Shown here: piece by piece, positions 33,898-46,857 of the stretch
Layout: every line of letters begins with the position of its first letter
Numbering within the stretch: position 1 is the stretch's first letter
NCBI GenBank assembly: GCA_027943245.1
Contig: JANDJZ010001747.1
Coordinates: forward strand, 186,001-250,000
Direction of reading: 5' to 3'
Source of the DNA: Acanthamoeba sp. SK_2022b
Taxonomy: Eukaryota > Discosea > Longamoebia > Acanthamoebidae
Length of the DNA stretch: 64,000 nucleotides
Notes under the pieces: generated by a model
Told to the model about the DNA's origin: nothing
The model's input: the letters and a program-made list of their open reading frames with translations, nothing else
The model's database searches: none
Program-made: the position numbers and the translations under genes

Positions 33898-34001
33898 TCA
33901 GCGACACAGCTGCAAAACATCAGATCGCATCACGAGCCTGAGTTCTCAGGCTCTCAGAGGATGCGCCTGCCGTTATTCGCAGCAGGCGAAGAATTCAGAC
34001 C

Positions 34002-34982
<981 letters not shown>

Positions 34983-35022
34983 TTAGCACAAAGAGCGGAG
35001 ATTCCAAATTCTCAGGATATTC

Positions 35023-36177
35023 TTAGTCTGCCTGTTTACGCAGGAAGGCTGGAATATCAAGATAGTCGGGCTCTTTATTCGGCTGCGCAGCTTGGTCGTT
35101 GACCACCTTGGCGGCAGGTTTCACTTCCTGCGGCAGAGGCGACATGCCGTGCTGCTGATAACGGTGATCCATCACCGGCTGGCTGGCCTGCTTATTGGTC
35201 ACCAGGGTGATTTCAGGACGTTTGTCCATACCGATACCGGTTGCAACCACGGTTACGCGCAGTTCGTCGTTCATTTCCGGATCCAGCGAGGTACCGATAA
35301 CCACGGTAGCGTTGTCGGACGCGAACGCACGGATGGTGTTACCCACGGTTTCGAACTCATCCAGACGCAGGTCGAAGCCGGCGGTGATGTTGACCAGCAC
35401 GCCGCGCGCGCCGGACAGGTCGATGTCTTCCAGCAGTGGGCTGGAGATCGCCATTTCGGCCGCTTCTTCGGCACGGTCTTCACCGCAAGCCACGCCGGAA
35501 CCCATCATCGCGTAGCCCATTTCGGACATCACGGTGCGCACGTCGGCGAAGTCGACGTTCATCAAGCCCGGACGGGTGATCAGCTCGGCGATACCCTGCA
35601 CCGCGCCTTTCAGCACGTCGTTGGCCGCGCCGAATGCGTCCAGCAGAGAGATGCCGCGACCCAGAACTTTCAGCAATTTATCGTTCGGGATGGTGATCAG
35701 CGAGTCCACGTGTTTGGACAGCTCAGCGATACCCTGCTCCGCGAATGCCATGCGCTTCTTGCCTTCGAAGTTGAAAGGCTTGGTCACCACGGCCACGGTC
35801 AGAATACCCAAATCTTTAGCCACTTCAGCCACCACTGGTGCCGCACCGGTACCGGTACCGCCGCCCATGCCGGCCGCGATGAAGACCATGTCTGCGCCGT
35901 CCAGCGCTGCGCGCAGGGCTTCGCGGTCTTCTTCCGCTGAATTGCGACCCACTTCCGGGTTCGCGCCCGCACCCAGACCTTTGGTAATACCGCTACCGAT
36001 CTGGATGGTTTGGCCAACCGCCGTTTTGCGGAGCGCCTGAGCGTCCGTGTTCACAGCGAAGAATTCAACACCTTCGATGCGCTCGCGCACCATGTGTTCA
36101 ACGGCATTGCCACCGCCGCCGCCGACGCCGATGACTTTAATCACCGCGTCATTGGTTAGTTCCATTGGTTCAAACAT
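35023..36177 (-). CDS. ftsZ: Cell division GTPase FtsZ
   Basis: Tubulin-like GTPase that builds the Z-ring. The 384 residues show the N-terminal [17 protein letters not shown] and the tubulin signature [17 protein letters not shown] (about 104-120). The T7 loop synergy segment [11 protein letters not shown] contains the catalytic Asp. A variable linker follows, then the C-terminal peptide [16 protein letters not shown] that binds FtsA and ZipA. It is 74 bases downstream of ftsA in the dcw cluster. Its regulator ZapD is also in this window. Confidence 0.98.
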   Translation of the reverse strand: MFEPMELTNDAVIKVIGVGGGGGNAVEHMVRERIEGVEFFAVNTDAQALRKTAVGQTIQIGSGITKGLGAGANPEVGRNSAEEDREALRAALDGADMVFIAAGMGGGTGTGAAPVVAEVAKDLGILTVAVVTKPFNFEGKKRMAFAEQGIAELSKHVDSLITIPNDKLLKVLGRGISLLDAFGAANDVLKGAVQGIAELITRPGLMNVDFADVRTVMSEMGYAMMGSGVACGEDRAEEAAEMAISSPLLEDIDLSGARGVLVNITAGFDLRLDEFETVGNTIRAFASDNATVVIGTSLDPEMNDELRVTVVATGIGMDKRPEITLVTNKQASQPVMDHRYQQHGMSPLPQEVKPAAKVVNDQAAQPNKEPDYLDIPAFLRKQAD

Positions 36178-36251
36178 AGTTTCTCTCCGTTTTGTGCCTG
36201 TCGCTGCGAGATCATAAAAAGATTACTCAGCATGATCTCTTTGTTGAAACA

Positions 36252-37508
36252 TTAAAACTCTTTTCTCAGCCAGCTATTGATGCGTTTAAACCAATTGCCC
36301 ACCGAGGCGCGTTTTTCTACTTCCGTCTCACCGCTCAGGTGAGACTCTTTTCCATAGTGCAGCAGACCTACCGCTGTAGAGTAGTAAGGCTCCTGCGCAT
36401 AATCCGTCAGACCCGTGATGTTCAAGGGTTGGCCGATGCGTACCTGGGTGTGGAACACCCGTTGCGCACAGGCTGCCAGGCCATCAATCTGGGCGGCGCC
36501 ACCGGTCAGCACGATACCGGCTGCCAGATGATGCTTCACCCCTTGCTGACGCAGTTGCTCCTGCAATTGCAAAATTTCATCGTTAACCAGATTCAACAGT
36601 TCGGTGTAGCGTGGCTCAATGACTTCAGCCAGCGTCTGTCTTTGCAGACTGCGCGGAGGACGTCCCCCGACGCTAGGCACCTCTACATTCTCATCCTTGC
36701 TAACAATCGACCCAAGCGCACAGCCGTGTCGAACTTTAATCGCTTCCGCGTCGGTCGGCGGCGTGCCGAAGGCGTAGGCGATATCGCTGGTGACCACGTT
36801 CCCGGCATAAGGGATCACTTTGGTGTGGCGCAGCGCACCGCCGGTGTACACCGCCATATCCATGGTGCCGCCGCCGATATCCACCACGCAAACGCCGAGT
36901 TCGCGTTCATCTTCAGTCAGCACCGCGTAGCTCGCGGCCAGACCGGCGAAAATAAGTTGGTCAACTTTCAGGCCGCAACGTTCCACGGCCTTGACGATGT
37001 TCTTCGCCATATCGTTATGGCAGGTAATCAGATGCACCTTGGCCTGCATACGCACGCCGGACAGCCCAACCGGGTTTTTGATGCCTTCCTGATAATCGAT
37101 GGCGTATTCCTGAGGAATCACGTGCAGAATGCGGTGTTCGTCGCGCACGCGCACCGATTTGGCGGTGTGCACCACGTTCTCCACGTCGTCCTGCGTCACT
37201 TCCTCTTCCGAGATCGGCACCATGCCGATTTCGTTCTGGCAGCTGATGTGTTTGCCCGACAGCGCCAGATACACCGAGGAGATCTGGCAGTCCGCCATCA
37301 GCTCGGCCTGATCGATGGCGCGCTGTACGCACTTCACCACCGACTCCAGGTCGTTTACGCCACCCTTATCCATGCCGCGAGACGGGCAGCTGCCCACCCC
37401 GATAATGTTGACCATGCCATCGGGCAGAACTTCCCCTACCAACGCGGAGACTTTTGCAGTACCGATCTCCAGTCCAACTACCAGTTTTCTGTCCGTCGAC
37501 TTGATCAT
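36252..37508 (-). CDS. ftsA: Cell division protein FtsA
   Basis: Actin-like ATPase that tethers FtsZ to the inner membrane and recruits later division proteins. The 418 residues begin with [19 protein letters not shown] (phosphate-1 motif). They contain [18 protein letters not shown] (about 208-225) and [14 protein letters not shown] (adenosine motif) and end in the amphipathic membrane-targeting helix [14 protein letters not shown]. The 1C domain lies between phosphate-1 and the second lobe. Its ATG overlaps the ftsQ stop by four bases, so the two are probably translationally coupled. Confidence 0.97.
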   Translation of the reverse strand: MIKSTDRKLVVGLEIGTAKVSALVGEVLPDGMVNIIGVGSCPSRGMDKGGVNDLESVVKCVQRAIDQAELMADCQISSVYLALSGKHISCQNEIGMVPISEEEVTQDDVENVVHTAKSVRVRDEHRILHVIPQEYAIDYQEGIKNPVGLSGVRMQAKVHLITCHNDMAKNIVKAVERCGLKVDQLIFAGLAASYAVLTEDERELGVCVVDIGGGTMDMAVYTGGALRHTKVIPYAGNVVTSDIAYAFGTPPTDAEAIKVRHGCALGSIVSKDENVEVPSVGGRPPRSLQRQTLAEVIEPRYTELLNLVNDEILQLQEQLRQQGVKHHLAAGIVLTGGAAQIDGLAACAQRVFHTQVRIGQPLNITGLTDYAQEPYYSTAVGLLHYGKESHLSGETEVEKRASVGNWFKRINSWLRKEF

Positions 37509-38356
37509 TGTTGTTTTGCCTGTGCCTGATTCTGTTGCTGATTACTGTTTTGCTGACCGCCAAGCGCCTGCGGATCGACCAACACCGGAGCCCACCCTAC
37601 CGAAGCGCCGGACTCGTAGCGCAGATCGACATAGCTGACACGCTTGCTCTCCGCCTGGCCCTGCTGCTGCAATACCGGGTAAAGCTCGATAAACCGCTGC
37701 AAACGCCCGTTGCGGTCATCGCGCCCCAGCTCAAGCCGGACATCGTTGTCCAGCGCCAGCTGCCAGGAATGGCGCGCGGTCATCGCCGCCATTTTCAGCG
37801 TATATTTGCTGGCCGCCAACGTGGCGCTCATCGCCCGATAGCCTTCCAGCACATCCTGCTCGCTCCCTTCCGGCCCGTAGAGCAGCGGTAGCTTCTGTTT
37901 GCCCGCCCGCTCCGCCGGCACGCTGAACGCTTTGCCTTCGGCGTCCACCATGTGCAAATCGTTCCAGCGCGCCACCGGGACGTACTCCACCAGATGGATC
38001 TTCAGCTCATCCGGCCATTGCTTGCGCACGCTGGCCTGCTTGATCCACGGCAGACGTTCGATCTGCTGCTGGATGACGTCCACATCCTGCGTCATAAAGG
38101 TGCCGGGCGCGCCCAGCGCCAGGATCGCCTGACGAATATCATCGTTGGTGGTGTAGTGGCGTTCGCCGGTCACCACCAGCCTTGAGAGCGGCAGGCGGCT
38201 GGCGTCTTTCATCCAGCCGAGCACCGCCCAACCGCTCCACACGACCGTTCCCAACACCATCAGCAGGAAAATCATTCCCGCCAACTGGGTTCCATTGCTG
38301 CGGCGCGGGCCGTTATCCACCTCGCGATCGCGCGCATTCAGGGCAGCTTGCGACAT
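37505..38356 (-). CDS. ftsQ: Cell division protein FtsQ
   Basis: Bitopic divisome protein that links the early cytoplasmic ring to FtsB/FtsL. The 283 residues have a short cytoplasmic tail, one transmembrane segment (about 26-46, [20 protein letters not shown]) and a POTRA domain starting [26 protein letters not shown] beta domain follows with [18 protein letters not shown] and [14 protein letters not shown]. The C-terminus is glutamine-rich. It sits between ddlB (1-base gap) and ftsA (4-base overlap). Confidence 0.95.
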   Translation of the reverse strand: MSQAALNARDREVDNGPRRSNGTQLAGMIFLLMVLGTVVWSGWAVLGWMKDASRLPLSRLVVTGERHYTTNDDIRQAILALGAPGTFMTQDVDVIQQQIERLPWIKQASVRKQWPDELKIHLVEYVPVARWNDLHMVDAEGKAFSVPAERAGKQKLPLLYGPEGSEQDVLEGYRAMSATLAASKYTLKMAAMTARHSWQLALDNDVRLELGRDDRNGRLQRFIELYPVLQQQGQAESKRVSYVDLRYESGASVGWAPVLVDPQALGGQQNSNQQQNQAQAKQQ

Positions 38357-38357
38357 A

Positions 38358-39278
38358 TCAGTCGGCCAACTCCAAAATTCTCGCCACCAACTGCGAGAAG
38401 CTTAATCCAAACTGGCGCGCCGCCATCGGCACCAGGCTATGACTGGTCATGCCCGGAGAGGTGTTCACCTCAAGCAGATAGAAGCTGCCATCGCTGTCTT
38501 GCATCACGTCGACGCGGCCCCAGCCGCTGCAGTCCAGACCGCGGTAGGCGCGCAGCGCCAACGCCGCCATCTCGGCCTCCTGCTCGGCGCTCAAACCGCT
38601 CGGGCAGAAGTACTGCGTATCGTCCGAAATGTACTTGGCCTGGTAATCGTAAAACACGCCGGCCGGTTGGATGCGGATCGACGGCAGCACCTGGTCGCCC
38701 AGCATCGCCACGGTATATTCCGGGCCGCTCAGCCACTTCTCCACCAATACGTCGTCGTCATGGCGGAAGGCCTCTTCCAACGCGGCTTCCAGCGCGGCGC
38801 TTTCAGTGACCTTGCTCATGCCGACGCTGGAACCTTCACGGCTCGGCTTGACGATCAGCGGCAGGCCGAGCTCCGCCACGCGTGCCAGCAGCGCCGCTTT
38901 TTCGCCGCCGAGGTACAGCTGGCGATTCAGCGCCACGTAAGGCGCCACCGGCAAACCCATCGACTGCCACACCATTTTGGTGCGCCATTTGTCCATGGTC
39001 AGCGCCGAGGCCATCACACCGCTGCCGGTATAAGGCAGTTCGAGGAACTCCAGCAGCCCCTGCAGGGTGCCGTCCTCGCCGCCGCGGCCATGCAGCGCGA
39101 TAAATACTTTGGTGAACCCCTGCTCTTTCAGCTGGGTCACCGGGAAATCGCGGGTATCGACGCCGTGCGCATCGATACCGGCTTCGCGCAACCCGGCCAG
39201 CACCGCGGCACCGGATTGCAGGGAGACTTCACGTTCAGCGGAGGTGCCGCCCAGCAGAACTGCAACTTTATCAGCCAT
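38358..39278 (-). CDS. ddlB: D-alanine--D-alanine ligase B
   Basis: ATP-grasp ligase producing D-Ala-D-Ala for peptidoglycan precursors. The 306 residues match E. coli DdlB. Visible signatures are [19 protein letters not shown] at the N-terminus, [19 protein letters not shown] (about 57-75) and [19 protein letters not shown] for ATP binding. The C-terminal metal site is in [33 protein letters not shown]. It overlaps the murC end by eight bases. Confidence 0.97.
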   Translation of the reverse strand: MADKVAVLLGGTSAEREVSLQSGAAVLAGLREAGIDAHGVDTRDFPVTQLKEQGFTKVFIALHGRGGEDGTLQGLLEFLELPYTGSGVMASALTMDKWRTKMVWQSMGLPVAPYVALNRQLYLGGEKAALLARVAELGLPLIVKPSREGSSVGMSKVTESAALEAALEEAFRHDDDVLVEKWLSGPEYTVAMLGDQVLPSIRIQPAGVFYDYQAKYISDDTQYFCPSGLSAEQEAEMAALALRAYRGLDCSGWGRVDVMQDSDGSFYLLEVNTSPGMTSHSLVPMAARQFGLSFSQLVARILELAD

Positions 39279-40746
39279 GGTGCTCCTCCTCTTTCTTCGG
39301 CGGCTGCAGCTTCAGCTCGGCCAGTTTACGGGCGATTTTGCCCACGTTGCCGGCGCCTTGCACCAGCACCAGGTCTTCATCCTGCAGCAGCTGCGCCAGG
39401 GTTTCCGGCACGGTATCGGCATCGGAAACCAGGATCGGATCCAGCTTGCCGCGGCTGCGGATGGTGCGGCACAGCGAACGGCTGTCCGCGCCCGGGATCG
39501 GCGCTTCGCCGGCGGCGTACACGTCGAGCATCAGCAGCACATCCACCTGCGACAGCACGTTGGCGAAATCGTCGTACAGATCGCGGGTGCGCGTATAACG
39601 GTGCGGCTGGAAGATCATCACCAAACGCTTGTCTGGCCAGCCGGCGCGCGCCGCTTTCAGCGTGGCGTCCACCTCGGTCGGATGGTGGCCGTAGTCGTCC
39701 ACCAGCATCGCGCTGCCCGCTTTGCCGTTGACCGGCTCCAGCGGGAACTCGCCGAGGAAATCGAAGCGACGCCCGGTGCCCTGGAAGCCCGCCAGCGCGC
39801 GCAGGATATCTTCGTCGTCGATGCCTTCTTCGGTTGCCACCGCCACCGCCGCCGCCGCGTTCAACGCATTGTGGCGGCCCGGCGCGTTCAGCGTCACCGT
39901 CAGCAACGGTTTGTCCTGACGGCTCAGGGTAAAGTGCCCCTGCGGCCCAATCTGCCGGTAGTCTTCGATGCGCACATCGGCATCTTCACTGAAGCCATAG
40001 GTGGTGATGTGGCGACCCACGCGCGGCAACAGCTCGCGCACGACCGGATCGTCGATGCACATCACCGCACGGCCGTAGAACGGCAGGTTGTGCAAGAAAT
40101 TGATAAACGTCTGCTTCAGGTTCTCGAAGTCGCCCTGGTAAGTGTCCATATGGTCGGCTTCGATGTTGGTGACCACGGCCACCATCGGCTGCAGATGCAG
40201 GAACGACGCATCGCTCTCATCCGCTTCCGCGATCAGATAACGGCTGGACCCCAGTCGCGCGTGGGTGCCCGCCGCCTTCACCAGCCCGCCGTTGACGAAG
40301 GTCGGGTCCAGGCGGGCTTCGGCGTAAATGCTCGAAACCATCGCCGTGGTGGTGGTTTTGCCGTGCGTGCCGGCGATAGCGATGCCGTGGCGAAAACGCA
40401 TCAGCTCCGCCAGCATTTCTGCGCGGCGGATCACCGGGATGCGCGCTTCACGGGCGGCGACGATCTCCGGGTTGTCGGCGGAGATGGCGGTAGACACCAC
40501 CACTACGCTCGCATCCAGCACGTTTTCCGGACGGTGATTGAAATAAATCGTCGCCCCGAGCGCGCTCAACTGTTGGGTGACCGGATTCGGCGCCAGGTCG
40601 GAGCCGCTGATCTGATACCCTTCGTTTGCCAACACTTCGGCGATACCACCCATGCCGGCGCCACCGATGCCGACAAAGTGAATGTGCCGGACGCGACGCA
40701 TCTCGGGCACGATAGTACGTAGTTTCGCCAGTTGTTGTGTATTCAT
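39271..40746 (-). CDS. murC: UDP-N-acetylmuramate--L-alanine ligase
   Basis: Adds L-alanine to UDP-MurNAc, the first amino-acid step of the cytoplasmic peptidoglycan pathway. The 491 residues start [16 protein letters not shown]; the frame can begin one codon earlier at GTG, but homologues use this [20 protein letters not shown] forms the N-terminal Rossmann fold. The ATP loop is [12 protein letters not shown] near residue 122, followed by [12 protein letters not shown] and [11 protein letters not shown]. It is 85 bases downstream of murG. Confidence 0.97.
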   Translation of the reverse strand: MNTQQLAKLRTIVPEMRRVRHIHFVGIGGAGMGGIAEVLANEGYQISGSDLAPNPVTQQLSALGATIYFNHRPENVLDASVVVVSTAISADNPEIVAAREARIPVIRRAEMLAELMRFRHGIAIAGTHGKTTTTAMVSSIYAEARLDPTFVNGGLVKAAGTHARLGSSRYLIAEADESDASFLHLQPMVAVVTNIEADHMDTYQGDFENLKQTFINFLHNLPFYGRAVMCIDDPVVRELLPRVGRHITTYGFSEDADVRIEDYRQIGPQGHFTLSRQDKPLLTVTLNAPGRHNALNAAAAVAVATEEGIDDEDILRALAGFQGTGRRFDFLGEFPLEPVNGKAGSAMLVDDYGHHPTEVDATLKAARAGWPDKRLVMIFQPHRYTRTRDLYDDFANVLSQVDVLLMLDVYAAGEAPIPGADSRSLCRTIRSRGKLDPILVSDADTVPETLAQLLQDEDLVLVQGAGNVGKIARKLAELKLQPPKKEEEHHG

Positions 40747-40830
40747 CACTCTCTCTAATCCGGATCCGGTACCCCGGCCCTACATCACATTGCTTTTATT
40801 CAGGTTCGGCGCACCGAACCCCTGCACTCG

Positions 40831-41895
40831 TTACTTGGCGAGCCGCACCAGCTCCGCCGCCACGCGCTCGGTGGCGTCCGGAATGGCGACCGCGCGCGCT
40901 TTCTCGGCCATGGCCAGCAGCGTCTTGCGATCCCAGCTCGCCAGCAGTTCAGCCACCACATCGGCGTTGAACTGCGGCTGTTCGATAATCTTCGCCGCGC
41001 CGGCTTCTTCCAGCGGACGCGCGTTCCAGTACTGCTGACGGTCCTTGTGCATGAATGGCACGAAGATCGCCGGCAGCCCCGCCGCCGCGATTTCGCTGAC
41101 GGTCAACGCGCCGGAGCGGCAGACCACCACGTCGGCCCAGGCGTAGGCGGCGGCCATGTCGTCGATGAACTCGGTCACCTTGTGCTGCGTCTGCCCTACC
41201 CTTTCGTAGTCGCGCAGCACCGTTTCCAGCGCGCCCTTGCCAACCTGATGCCAGAGCGTAATTCTATCGCCCAAACGCGCCGCGACTTCAGGAACTGTCT
41301 GATTCAGCACGCGCGCGCCCTGACTTCCGCCAATCACCAGCACGCGGATCGGGCCTTCGCGCCCCTGCAACCGCTCCGCCGGCAACGGCAGCGCCAACAC
41401 GTCGGTGCGCACCGGGTTGCCTACCACCTCGGCGTTCGGGAACGCGCCGGGGAAGGCCTGCATCACTTTGGCGGCGATGCGCGCCAGCCAGCGGTTGGTC
41501 AAGCCGGCGATGCCGTTCTGCTCGTGCAGCACCACCGGGATGCCGCACTGCCAGGCTGCCAGGCCGCCGGGGCCGGAAACGTAACCGCCCATCCCCAGCA
41601 CCACGTCCGGCTGATAGCTGCGCATAATGGCTTTCGCCTGACGCACCGCCTGCCAGATCCGCAGCGGCGCAGTCAGCTGGGCCTTCAGGCCTTTGCCGCG
41701 CAGGCCGGAGATGCGGATAAAATCAATCTCGATCCCGTGCTTCGGCACCAGATCGGCTTCCATTCGGTCTGCGGTTCCGAGCCAGCGCACCTGCCAGCCC
41801 TGCGCCATCAGATGATGCGCGACCGCCAGCCCCGGGAACACGTGCCCGCCGGTACCGCCTGCCATCACCATTAAACGCTTAGGTTTCCCGCTCAT
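40831..41895 (-). CDS. murG: UDP-GlcNAc transferase MurG (lipid II synthase)
   Basis: Peripheral membrane glycosyltransferase that adds GlcNAc to lipid I, giving lipid II. The 354 residues begin with [20 protein letters not shown], the first glycine-rich loop, followed by [15 protein letters not shown]. The donor-binding half has [46 protein letters not shown] and DRQQYWNA. It starts 3 bases after the ftsW stop in the dcw order. Confidence 0.97.
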   Translation of the reverse strand: MSGKPKRLMVMAGGTGGHVFPGLAVAHHLMAQGWQVRWLGTADRMEADLVPKHGIEIDFIRISGLRGKGLKAQLTAPLRIWQAVRQAKAIMRSYQPDVVLGMGGYVSGPGGLAAWQCGIPVVLHEQNGIAGLTNRWLARIAAKVMQAFPGAFPNAEVVGNPVRTDVLALPLPAERLQGREGPIRVLVIGGSQGARVLNQTVPEVAARLGDRITLWHQVGKGALETVLRDYERVGQTQHKVTEFIDDMAAAYAWADVVVCRSGALTVSEIAAAGLPAIFVPFMHKDRQQYWNARPLEEAGAAKIIEQPQFNADVVAELLASWDRKTLLAMAEKARAVAIPDATERVAAELVRLAK

Positions 41896-41898
41896 CCC

Positions 41899-43101
41899 TT
41901 ACCTCTTCACAAACGCCTGAGCCTTGGTCAGGCGCGTTTCATAATCAATTCGCAGCAACAGCACGATGGCCGTCGACATAATCAGCAAGCTCGAACCGCC
42001 GTAACTGATCAGCGGCAGCGTCAGACCTTTGGTCGGCAGCATGCCCGCGGCGGCGCCGACGTTAACCAGCGCCTGGAAGCTGAACCATACGCCGATCGCG
42101 CAGGCCAGGAAGCCGGAGAAGCGTTGGTCGATCTCCAGCGCGCGGCGCCCGATGGACATCGCGCGAAAAGCGACGAAGAATACCATTAACAGGGCTAAAA
42201 CCACACCGATATAGCCCAGTTCTTCACCCAAAATGGAGAAGATGAAGTCGGTGTGTGCTTCCGGCAAATACTCCAGTTTCTGCACCGAGTTGCCGAGCCC
42301 CTGTCCCCAGAACTCGCCGCGGCCGAACGCCATCAGCGACTGGGTCAGCTGGTAGCCGCTGCCGAACGGATCGGCCCACGGGTTCCAGAACGACGTCACG
42401 CGGCGCATACGGTACGGTTCCGCGATAATCAGCAGCACCACGGCGAACACGCCGGAGCCGATGATCGCCAGGAACTGCCACATTTTCGCGCCGGCCAGGA
42501 ACAGCATCGCTAGCGTGGTGATGAACAGCACCACCACGGTACCGAGATCCGGCTGCGCCAGCAGCAGCACTGCCAGCACCACCATCACGCCCATCGGCTT
42601 GCAGAAGCCCCAGAAGTTGCTGCGTACCTCTTCCACCTTGCGCACCAGATAGCTCGCCAGGTAGCAGAACAGCGACAGCTTGGACAGCTCCGCCGGCTGA
42701 ATACGCAGCGGGCCGAGCGCGATCCAGCGCGAGGCCCCGTTCACCGAACTCCCCACCACCAGCACGATCAGCAGCATCACGATCGACATCAGCAGCATCA
42801 CGTTGCTGTAGCGCTGCCAAATCTCCATCGGGACGCGCAGCGTCACCAGCGACAGGCCGAACGCCAGGCCGAGGTACAGCGCGTCGCGTTTGGCGAACAG
42901 GAACGGATCGTCCGCCAGGCGTTGGCCGATCGGCATCGACGCCGAGGTCACCATCACGAAGCCGATGATCGCCAACCCGAAGGTCAGCCACAGCAGGGTG
43001 CGATCGTACAGCACCATGTTGACCGCGTCGTTGTCGCGCGCGCCGGTCACCCAGTCTTTCAGCCGTTCTGTCAGCCCGAAGTTCGGCAAGCGTAGTTTCA
43101 T
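41899..43101 (-). CDS. ftsW: SEDS peptidoglycan polymerase FtsW
   Basis: Polytopic division-specific glycosyltransferase that works with FtsI. The 400 residues (E. coli 414) have about ten transmembrane segments and the SEDS signatures [21 protein letters not shown] (about 122-142), [38 protein letters not shown] and the final [15 protein letters not shown]. The N-terminal cytoplasmic tail is about 40 residues. Its start codon overlaps the murD stop by four bases. Its partner ftsI lies 5.2 kb upstream in the same cluster. Confidence 0.96.
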   Translation of the reverse strand: MKLRLPNFGLTERLKDWVTGARDNDAVNMVLYDRTLLWLTFGLAIIGFVMVTSASMPIGQRLADDPFLFAKRDALYLGLAFGLSLVTLRVPMEIWQRYSNVMLLMSIVMLLIVLVVGSSVNGASRWIALGPLRIQPAELSKLSLFCYLASYLVRKVEEVRSNFWGFCKPMGVMVVLAVLLLAQPDLGTVVVLFITTLAMLFLAGAKMWQFLAIIGSGVFAVVLLIIAEPYRMRRVTSFWNPWADPFGSGYQLTQSLMAFGRGEFWGQGLGNSVQKLEYLPEAHTDFIFSILGEELGYIGVVLALLMVFFVAFRAMSIGRRALEIDQRFSGFLACAIGVWFSFQALVNVGAAAGMLPTKGLTLPLISYGGSSLLIMSTAIVLLLRIDYETRLTKAQAFVKR

Positions 43102-44417
43102 CCGCCAAGCTCCTGCGCCAGGCGGGCGAACTCATCGCCGCGCACTTCAAAATTACGGAACTGATCGAGGCTGGCGCAGGCCGGCGACAGCAATACCATG
43201 TCGCCAGGCTGTACGCGGCCGGCGATGGTGTGCATCGCCTGCTCCATGGTCTCGGTCAGCGTCGCCACCTCCGGCCGCAGCTGTGCCAGCTGGGCGCCGT
43301 CGCGGCCAAAGCAGTACAGACGCACGTTGTCGCCCTGCAGATAGCGCGCCAGCGGCGAGAAATCGGCGGACTTGCCGTCGCCGCCCAGCAGCAAATGCAA
43401 CGTGCCGTCTACCTGCAGGCCGTTCAGCGCCGCTTCGGTGCTGCCGACGTTGGTGGCTTTGGAGTCGTTGATCCAACGCACGCCGTTGTTCTCCCAGACC
43501 AGCTGGAAGCGGTGCGCCAGGCCGGTGAAGGTGGTCAGCGCCTTCAGGCTGGACGCGCGCGGGATATTGACCGCATCCGCCAACGCCAACGCTGCCAGGG
43601 CGTTGGTGTAGTTGTGGCGGCCGGTCAGTTTCATCTCGCGCGTATTCAGCACTTTCTCACCGCGCACCCGCAGCCAGGTTTCCCCCTGCTGACGGTTCAG
43701 GTGATAGTCGCCCACGTCGGCGCCGAAGCTGACGCAGCGCTCGTCGGCGCCGCGCACCGGCATGGTCAGTGCATCGTCTGCGTTCACCACGCACACGGCG
43801 GCGTTTTCATACACGCGCAGCTTGGCGCCGCGATACTGCTGCAGGCCGAACGGATAGCGATCCATATGATCTTCGGTCACGTTCAGGATGGTCGCCGCCG
43901 CCGCCCGCAGGCTATACGTCGTTTCCAGCTGGAAGCTGGACAGCTCCAGCACGTAAAGCTGGCATTCCTGACGCAGCAGGCTCAGCGCCGGCAGGCCGAT
44001 ATTGCCGCCCACGCCCACCGCCCAACCGGCGGCTTTCGCCATCTCGCCCACCAGGGTGGTGACGGTGCTTTTGCCGTTGGAGCCGGTGATCGCCACGATC
44101 GGCGCCTGCGCTTCACGGCAGAACAGTTCGACGTCGCCGACGATTTCCACGCCGGCATCCGCCGCAGCGCTCAATGCCGGGGTCGCCAGCGCGACGCCCG
44201 GGCTGGCAACGATCAGATCCGCCGCCAGCAGCCAGTCCTGATTCAGATCGCCCAGATGGCGCTCCACGCTTTCAGGCAGTTTGTCCAAGCCTGGCGGCGC
44301 GATACGGGTATCCATCACGCGCGGCGTCACGCCGCGCGCCATGAAGAAATCGACGCAGGACAGGCCGGTGAGGCCCAACCCGATGATGACGACTTTTCTA
44401 CCCTGATAGTCTGCCAT
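43098..44417 (-). CDS. murD: UDP-N-acetylmuramoyl-L-alanine--D-glutamate ligase
   Basis: Adds D-glutamate to UDP-MurNAc-L-Ala. The 439 residues carry the N-terminal [17 protein letters not shown], the ATP loop [14 protein letters not shown] near residue 110, [21 protein letters not shown] (with the His of Mur ligases) and the C-terminal [18 protein letters not shown] and [22 protein letters not shown]. It starts 2 bases after the mraY stop and overlaps ftsW by four bases. Confidence 0.97.
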   Translation of the reverse strand: MADYQGRKVVIIGLGLTGLSCVDFFMARGVTPRVMDTRIAPPGLDKLPESVERHLGDLNQDWLLAADLIVASPGVALATPALSAAADAGVEIVGDVELFCREAQAPIVAITGSNGKSTVTTLVGEMAKAAGWAVGVGGNIGLPALSLLRQECQLYVLELSSFQLETTYSLRAAAATILNVTEDHMDRYPFGLQQYRGAKLRVYENAAVCVVNADDALTMPVRGADERCVSFGADVGDYHLNRQQGETWLRVRGEKVLNTREMKLTGRHNYTNALAALALADAVNIPRASSLKALTTFTGLAHRFQLVWENNGVRWINDSKATNVGSTEAALNGLQVDGTLHLLLGGDGKSADFSPLARYLQGDNVRLYCFGRDGAQLAQLRPEVATLTETMEQAMHTIAGRVQPGDMVLLSPACASLDQFRNFEVRGDEFARLAQELGG

Positions 44418-44419
44418 GA

Positions 44420-45502
44420 TTAACGCACCTTCAGCGTTGCCAGGCCAATCAGCACCAGCATCAGCGAAATGATCCAGAAGCGCACGATAACGCGCGGCTC
44501 AGGCCAGCCTTTCAATTCATAGTGGTGGTGAATCGGCGCCATGCGGAAAATGCGTTGCCCGCGCAGCTTGAACGATCCCACCTGCAGGATCACCGACAGC
44601 GTCTCTACCACGAATACGCCGCCCATGATCACCAACAAGAACTCCTGACGCAGCAGCACCGCGATGGTGCCCAGCGCGCCGCCCAGCGCCAACGAACCGA
44701 CGTCGCCCATAAACACCTGGGCCGGGTAAGTGTTGAACCACAGGAACCCGAGGCCGGCGCCGACGATGGCGGTACACACGATCACCAACTCACCGGCATG
44801 ACGCAGATACGGAATATGCAGGTAGTTGGCGAAGTTCATGTTACCGGTCGCCCAGGCCACCAGCGCGAAGCCGGCCGCCACGAATACCGTCGGCATGATA
44901 GCCAGGCCGTCCAGGCCGTCGGTCAGGTTGACCGCGTTGCTGGTGCCGACGATCACGAAATAGGCCAGCAGGATGTACAGCAGGCCCAGCTGCGGCATCA
45001 CGTCCTTAAAGAACGGCACAACCAGCTCGGTGGCTGGCGTGTCTTTTCCTACGGCGTACATGGCGAATGCGACAATCAGCGCAATCACCGACTGCCAGAA
45101 ATACTTCCAGCGGGCGATCAGCCCTTTGGTGTCCTTACGCACCACCTTGCGGTAGTCGTCGACGAAGCCGACGATGCCGTAACCCACCAGCACGAACAGC
45201 ACGCACCAGACATACGGGTTGGACGGGTAAGCCCACATCAGCACCGAAATGGTGATGGAGGTCAGGATCATGATGCCGCCCATGGTCGGCGTGCCGCGCT
45301 TGCTGAAGTGCGACTCGGGGCCGTCGTTACGCACCACCTGGCCGAAGGACATTTCTTGCAGGCGCTTGATCACCCGAGGGCCCATCCACAGCGACAGGAA
45401 CAGTGCGGTCAGCAGGCTGACAATGGCTCGGAACGTCAGATAAGAAAAGACGTTGAAGCCTGAGTAATACTTGACCAAATGCTCGGCCAGCCAAACTAAC
45501 AT
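44420..45502 (-). CDS. mraY: Phospho-N-acetylmuramoyl-pentapeptide transferase MraY
   Basis: Integral-membrane enzyme that forms lipid I from UDP-MurNAc-pentapeptide and undecaprenyl phosphate. The 360 residues equal E. coli. It has ten transmembrane segments, with the cytoplasmic signature [13 protein letters not shown] (about 64-76), GFVDDYRKV with the catalytic Asp pair, [13 protein letters not shown] and the terminal [17 protein letters not shown] histidine cluster. Its ATG overlaps the murF stop by seven bases. Confidence 0.97.
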   Translation of the reverse strand: MLVWLAEHLVKYYSGFNVFSYLTFRAIVSLLTALFLSLWMGPRVIKRLQEMSFGQVVRNDGPESHFSKRGTPTMGGIMILTSITISVLMWAYPSNPYVWCVLFVLVGYGIVGFVDDYRKVVRKDTKGLIARWKYFWQSVIALIVAFAMYAVGKDTPATELVVPFFKDVMPQLGLLYILLAYFVIVGTSNAVNLTDGLDGLAIMPTVFVAAGFALVAWATGNMNFANYLHIPYLRHAGELVIVCTAIVGAGLGFLWFNTYPAQVFMGDVGSLALGGALGTIAVLLRQEFLLVIMGGVFVVETLSVILQVGSFKLRGQRIFRMAPIHHHYELKGWPEPRVIVRFWIISLMLVLIGLATLKVR

Positions 45503-46857
45503 GGTGCTTTCTCCTGTAACGCGCGTACTACCTGCTCCATTGCGGCACTACGTGAACCTTTGATTAACACGGTAATGACCGCATGTTCCGACAGTAATTC
45601 CGCCACGCGCGCGATCACTGCTGTCTTGTCTTGATAATGTTCGCCGTTACCGGACGCCTCGCTCAGCACGCGGCTCAAACCGCCGACGCTGATCACTTTG
45701 TCGACCCCGGCCAGACGGGCGGCTTCGCCCACCTGACGGTGGCACTCTTCCGCTTCCGCACCCAGCTCGGCCATATCGCCGACCACCATCACGCGGTAGC
45801 CCGGCATCTCTGCCAGTACCTGCGCCGCCGCGGTCATCGACCCGACGTTGGCGTTATAGCTGTCGTCCAGCAGCAGCTTGCCTTCGGCCAGCGCCACCGG
45901 GAACAGCCGCCCCGGTACCGCCTGCAGCTGTTTCAGCCCCTGACGCACCGCTTCGAGGGTGGCGCCCACCGACATCGCCAGCGCCGTCGCCGCCAGCGCG
46001 TTGGCCACGTTGTGGCGCCCCGGCAGCGGCAGCGCGATCTCGGCGGTGCCGAACGGGCTGTGCAGCGTGAACTGCGTGCCTGCACCGTTCACCCGCACGT
46101 TATCCGCGAAGAAGTCCACGCCTTCGGCAGCCTGCGGCGAGAAGCGCCAGACGGTTTTGCCGCCCAGCATGCTCTGCCAGTGCGGCCAGTCGTTGTTGTC
46201 GGCGTTGATGATCGCCACGCCGTCGGCCGGCAGGCCGGTAAAGATTTCACCTTTCGCCTGGGCGACGCCGGCCAGCGAGCCGAAGCCTTCCAGGTGCGCC
46301 GCCGCCAGGTTGTTCACCAAAGCGGTCTGCGGACGCGTCAATGCGGTGGTGTAAGCGATTTCGCCAATATGGTTAGCGCCCAGCTCTATCACGGCAAAAT
46401 CATGCTGCGGCTCCAGACGCAACAGCGTCAGCGGCACGCCGATGTCGTTATTGAAGTTGCCAGCGGTACACAGCACTTCGCCGCATTCGCGCAGAATGGC
46501 GGCGGTCATTTCTTTCACCGAGGTCTTGCCCGAGGAACCGGTCAGCGCCACCACGCGCGCCGGCACCTGCTGACGCACCCAGGCGCCAAGCTGCCCCAGC
46601 GCCAGACGGGTGTCTTGCACCACCAGCTGTGGTACGTCCACCAATAAGCGCTTACTGACCAGCAGCGCCCCGGCACCTGCGGCTACGGCATCCGCCGCAA
46701 AGTCGTGAGCGTCGAAACGCTCGCCTTTCAGCGCCACAAACAGGCAACCGGCGGTCACCTTGCGGGTGTCTGTCGTCACCTCGACAATTTGGCAATCGGC
46801 GCCGATCAATTCAGCGCTCAATACCTCAGCCAGTGTCTGAAGAGAGACAGGGATCAT
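45496..46857 (-). CDS. murF: UDP-MurNAc-tripeptide--D-alanyl-D-alanine ligase
   Basis: Adds D-Ala-D-Ala, completing the soluble pentapeptide precursor. The 453 residues contain [20 protein letters not shown] for ATP (about 104-123), [62 protein letters not shown] and [14 protein letters not shown]. It receives D-Ala-D-Ala from DdlB of the same cluster. It overlaps murE by four bases and mraY by seven. Confidence 0.97.
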   Translation of the reverse strand: MIPVSLQTLAEVLSAELIGADCQIVEVTTDTRKVTAGCLFVALKGERFDAHDFAADAVAAGAGALLVSKRLLVDVPQLVVQDTRLALGQLGAWVRQQVPARVVALTGSSGKTSVKEMTAAILRECGEVLCTAGNFNNDIGVPLTLLRLEPQHDFAVIELGANHIGEIAYTTALTRPQTALVNNLAAAHLEGFGSLAGVAQAKGEIFTGLPADGVAIINADNNDWPHWQSMLGGKTVWRFSPQAAEGVDFFADNVRVNGAGTQFTLHSPFGTAEIALPLPGRHNVANALAATALAMSVGATLEAVRQGLKQLQAVPGRLFPVALAEGKLLLDDSYNANVGSMTAAAQVLAEMPGYRVMVVGDMAELGAEAEECHRQVGEAARLAGVDKVISVGGLSRVLSEASGNGEHYQDKTAVIARVAELLSEHAVITVLIKGSRSAAMEQVVRALQEKAPC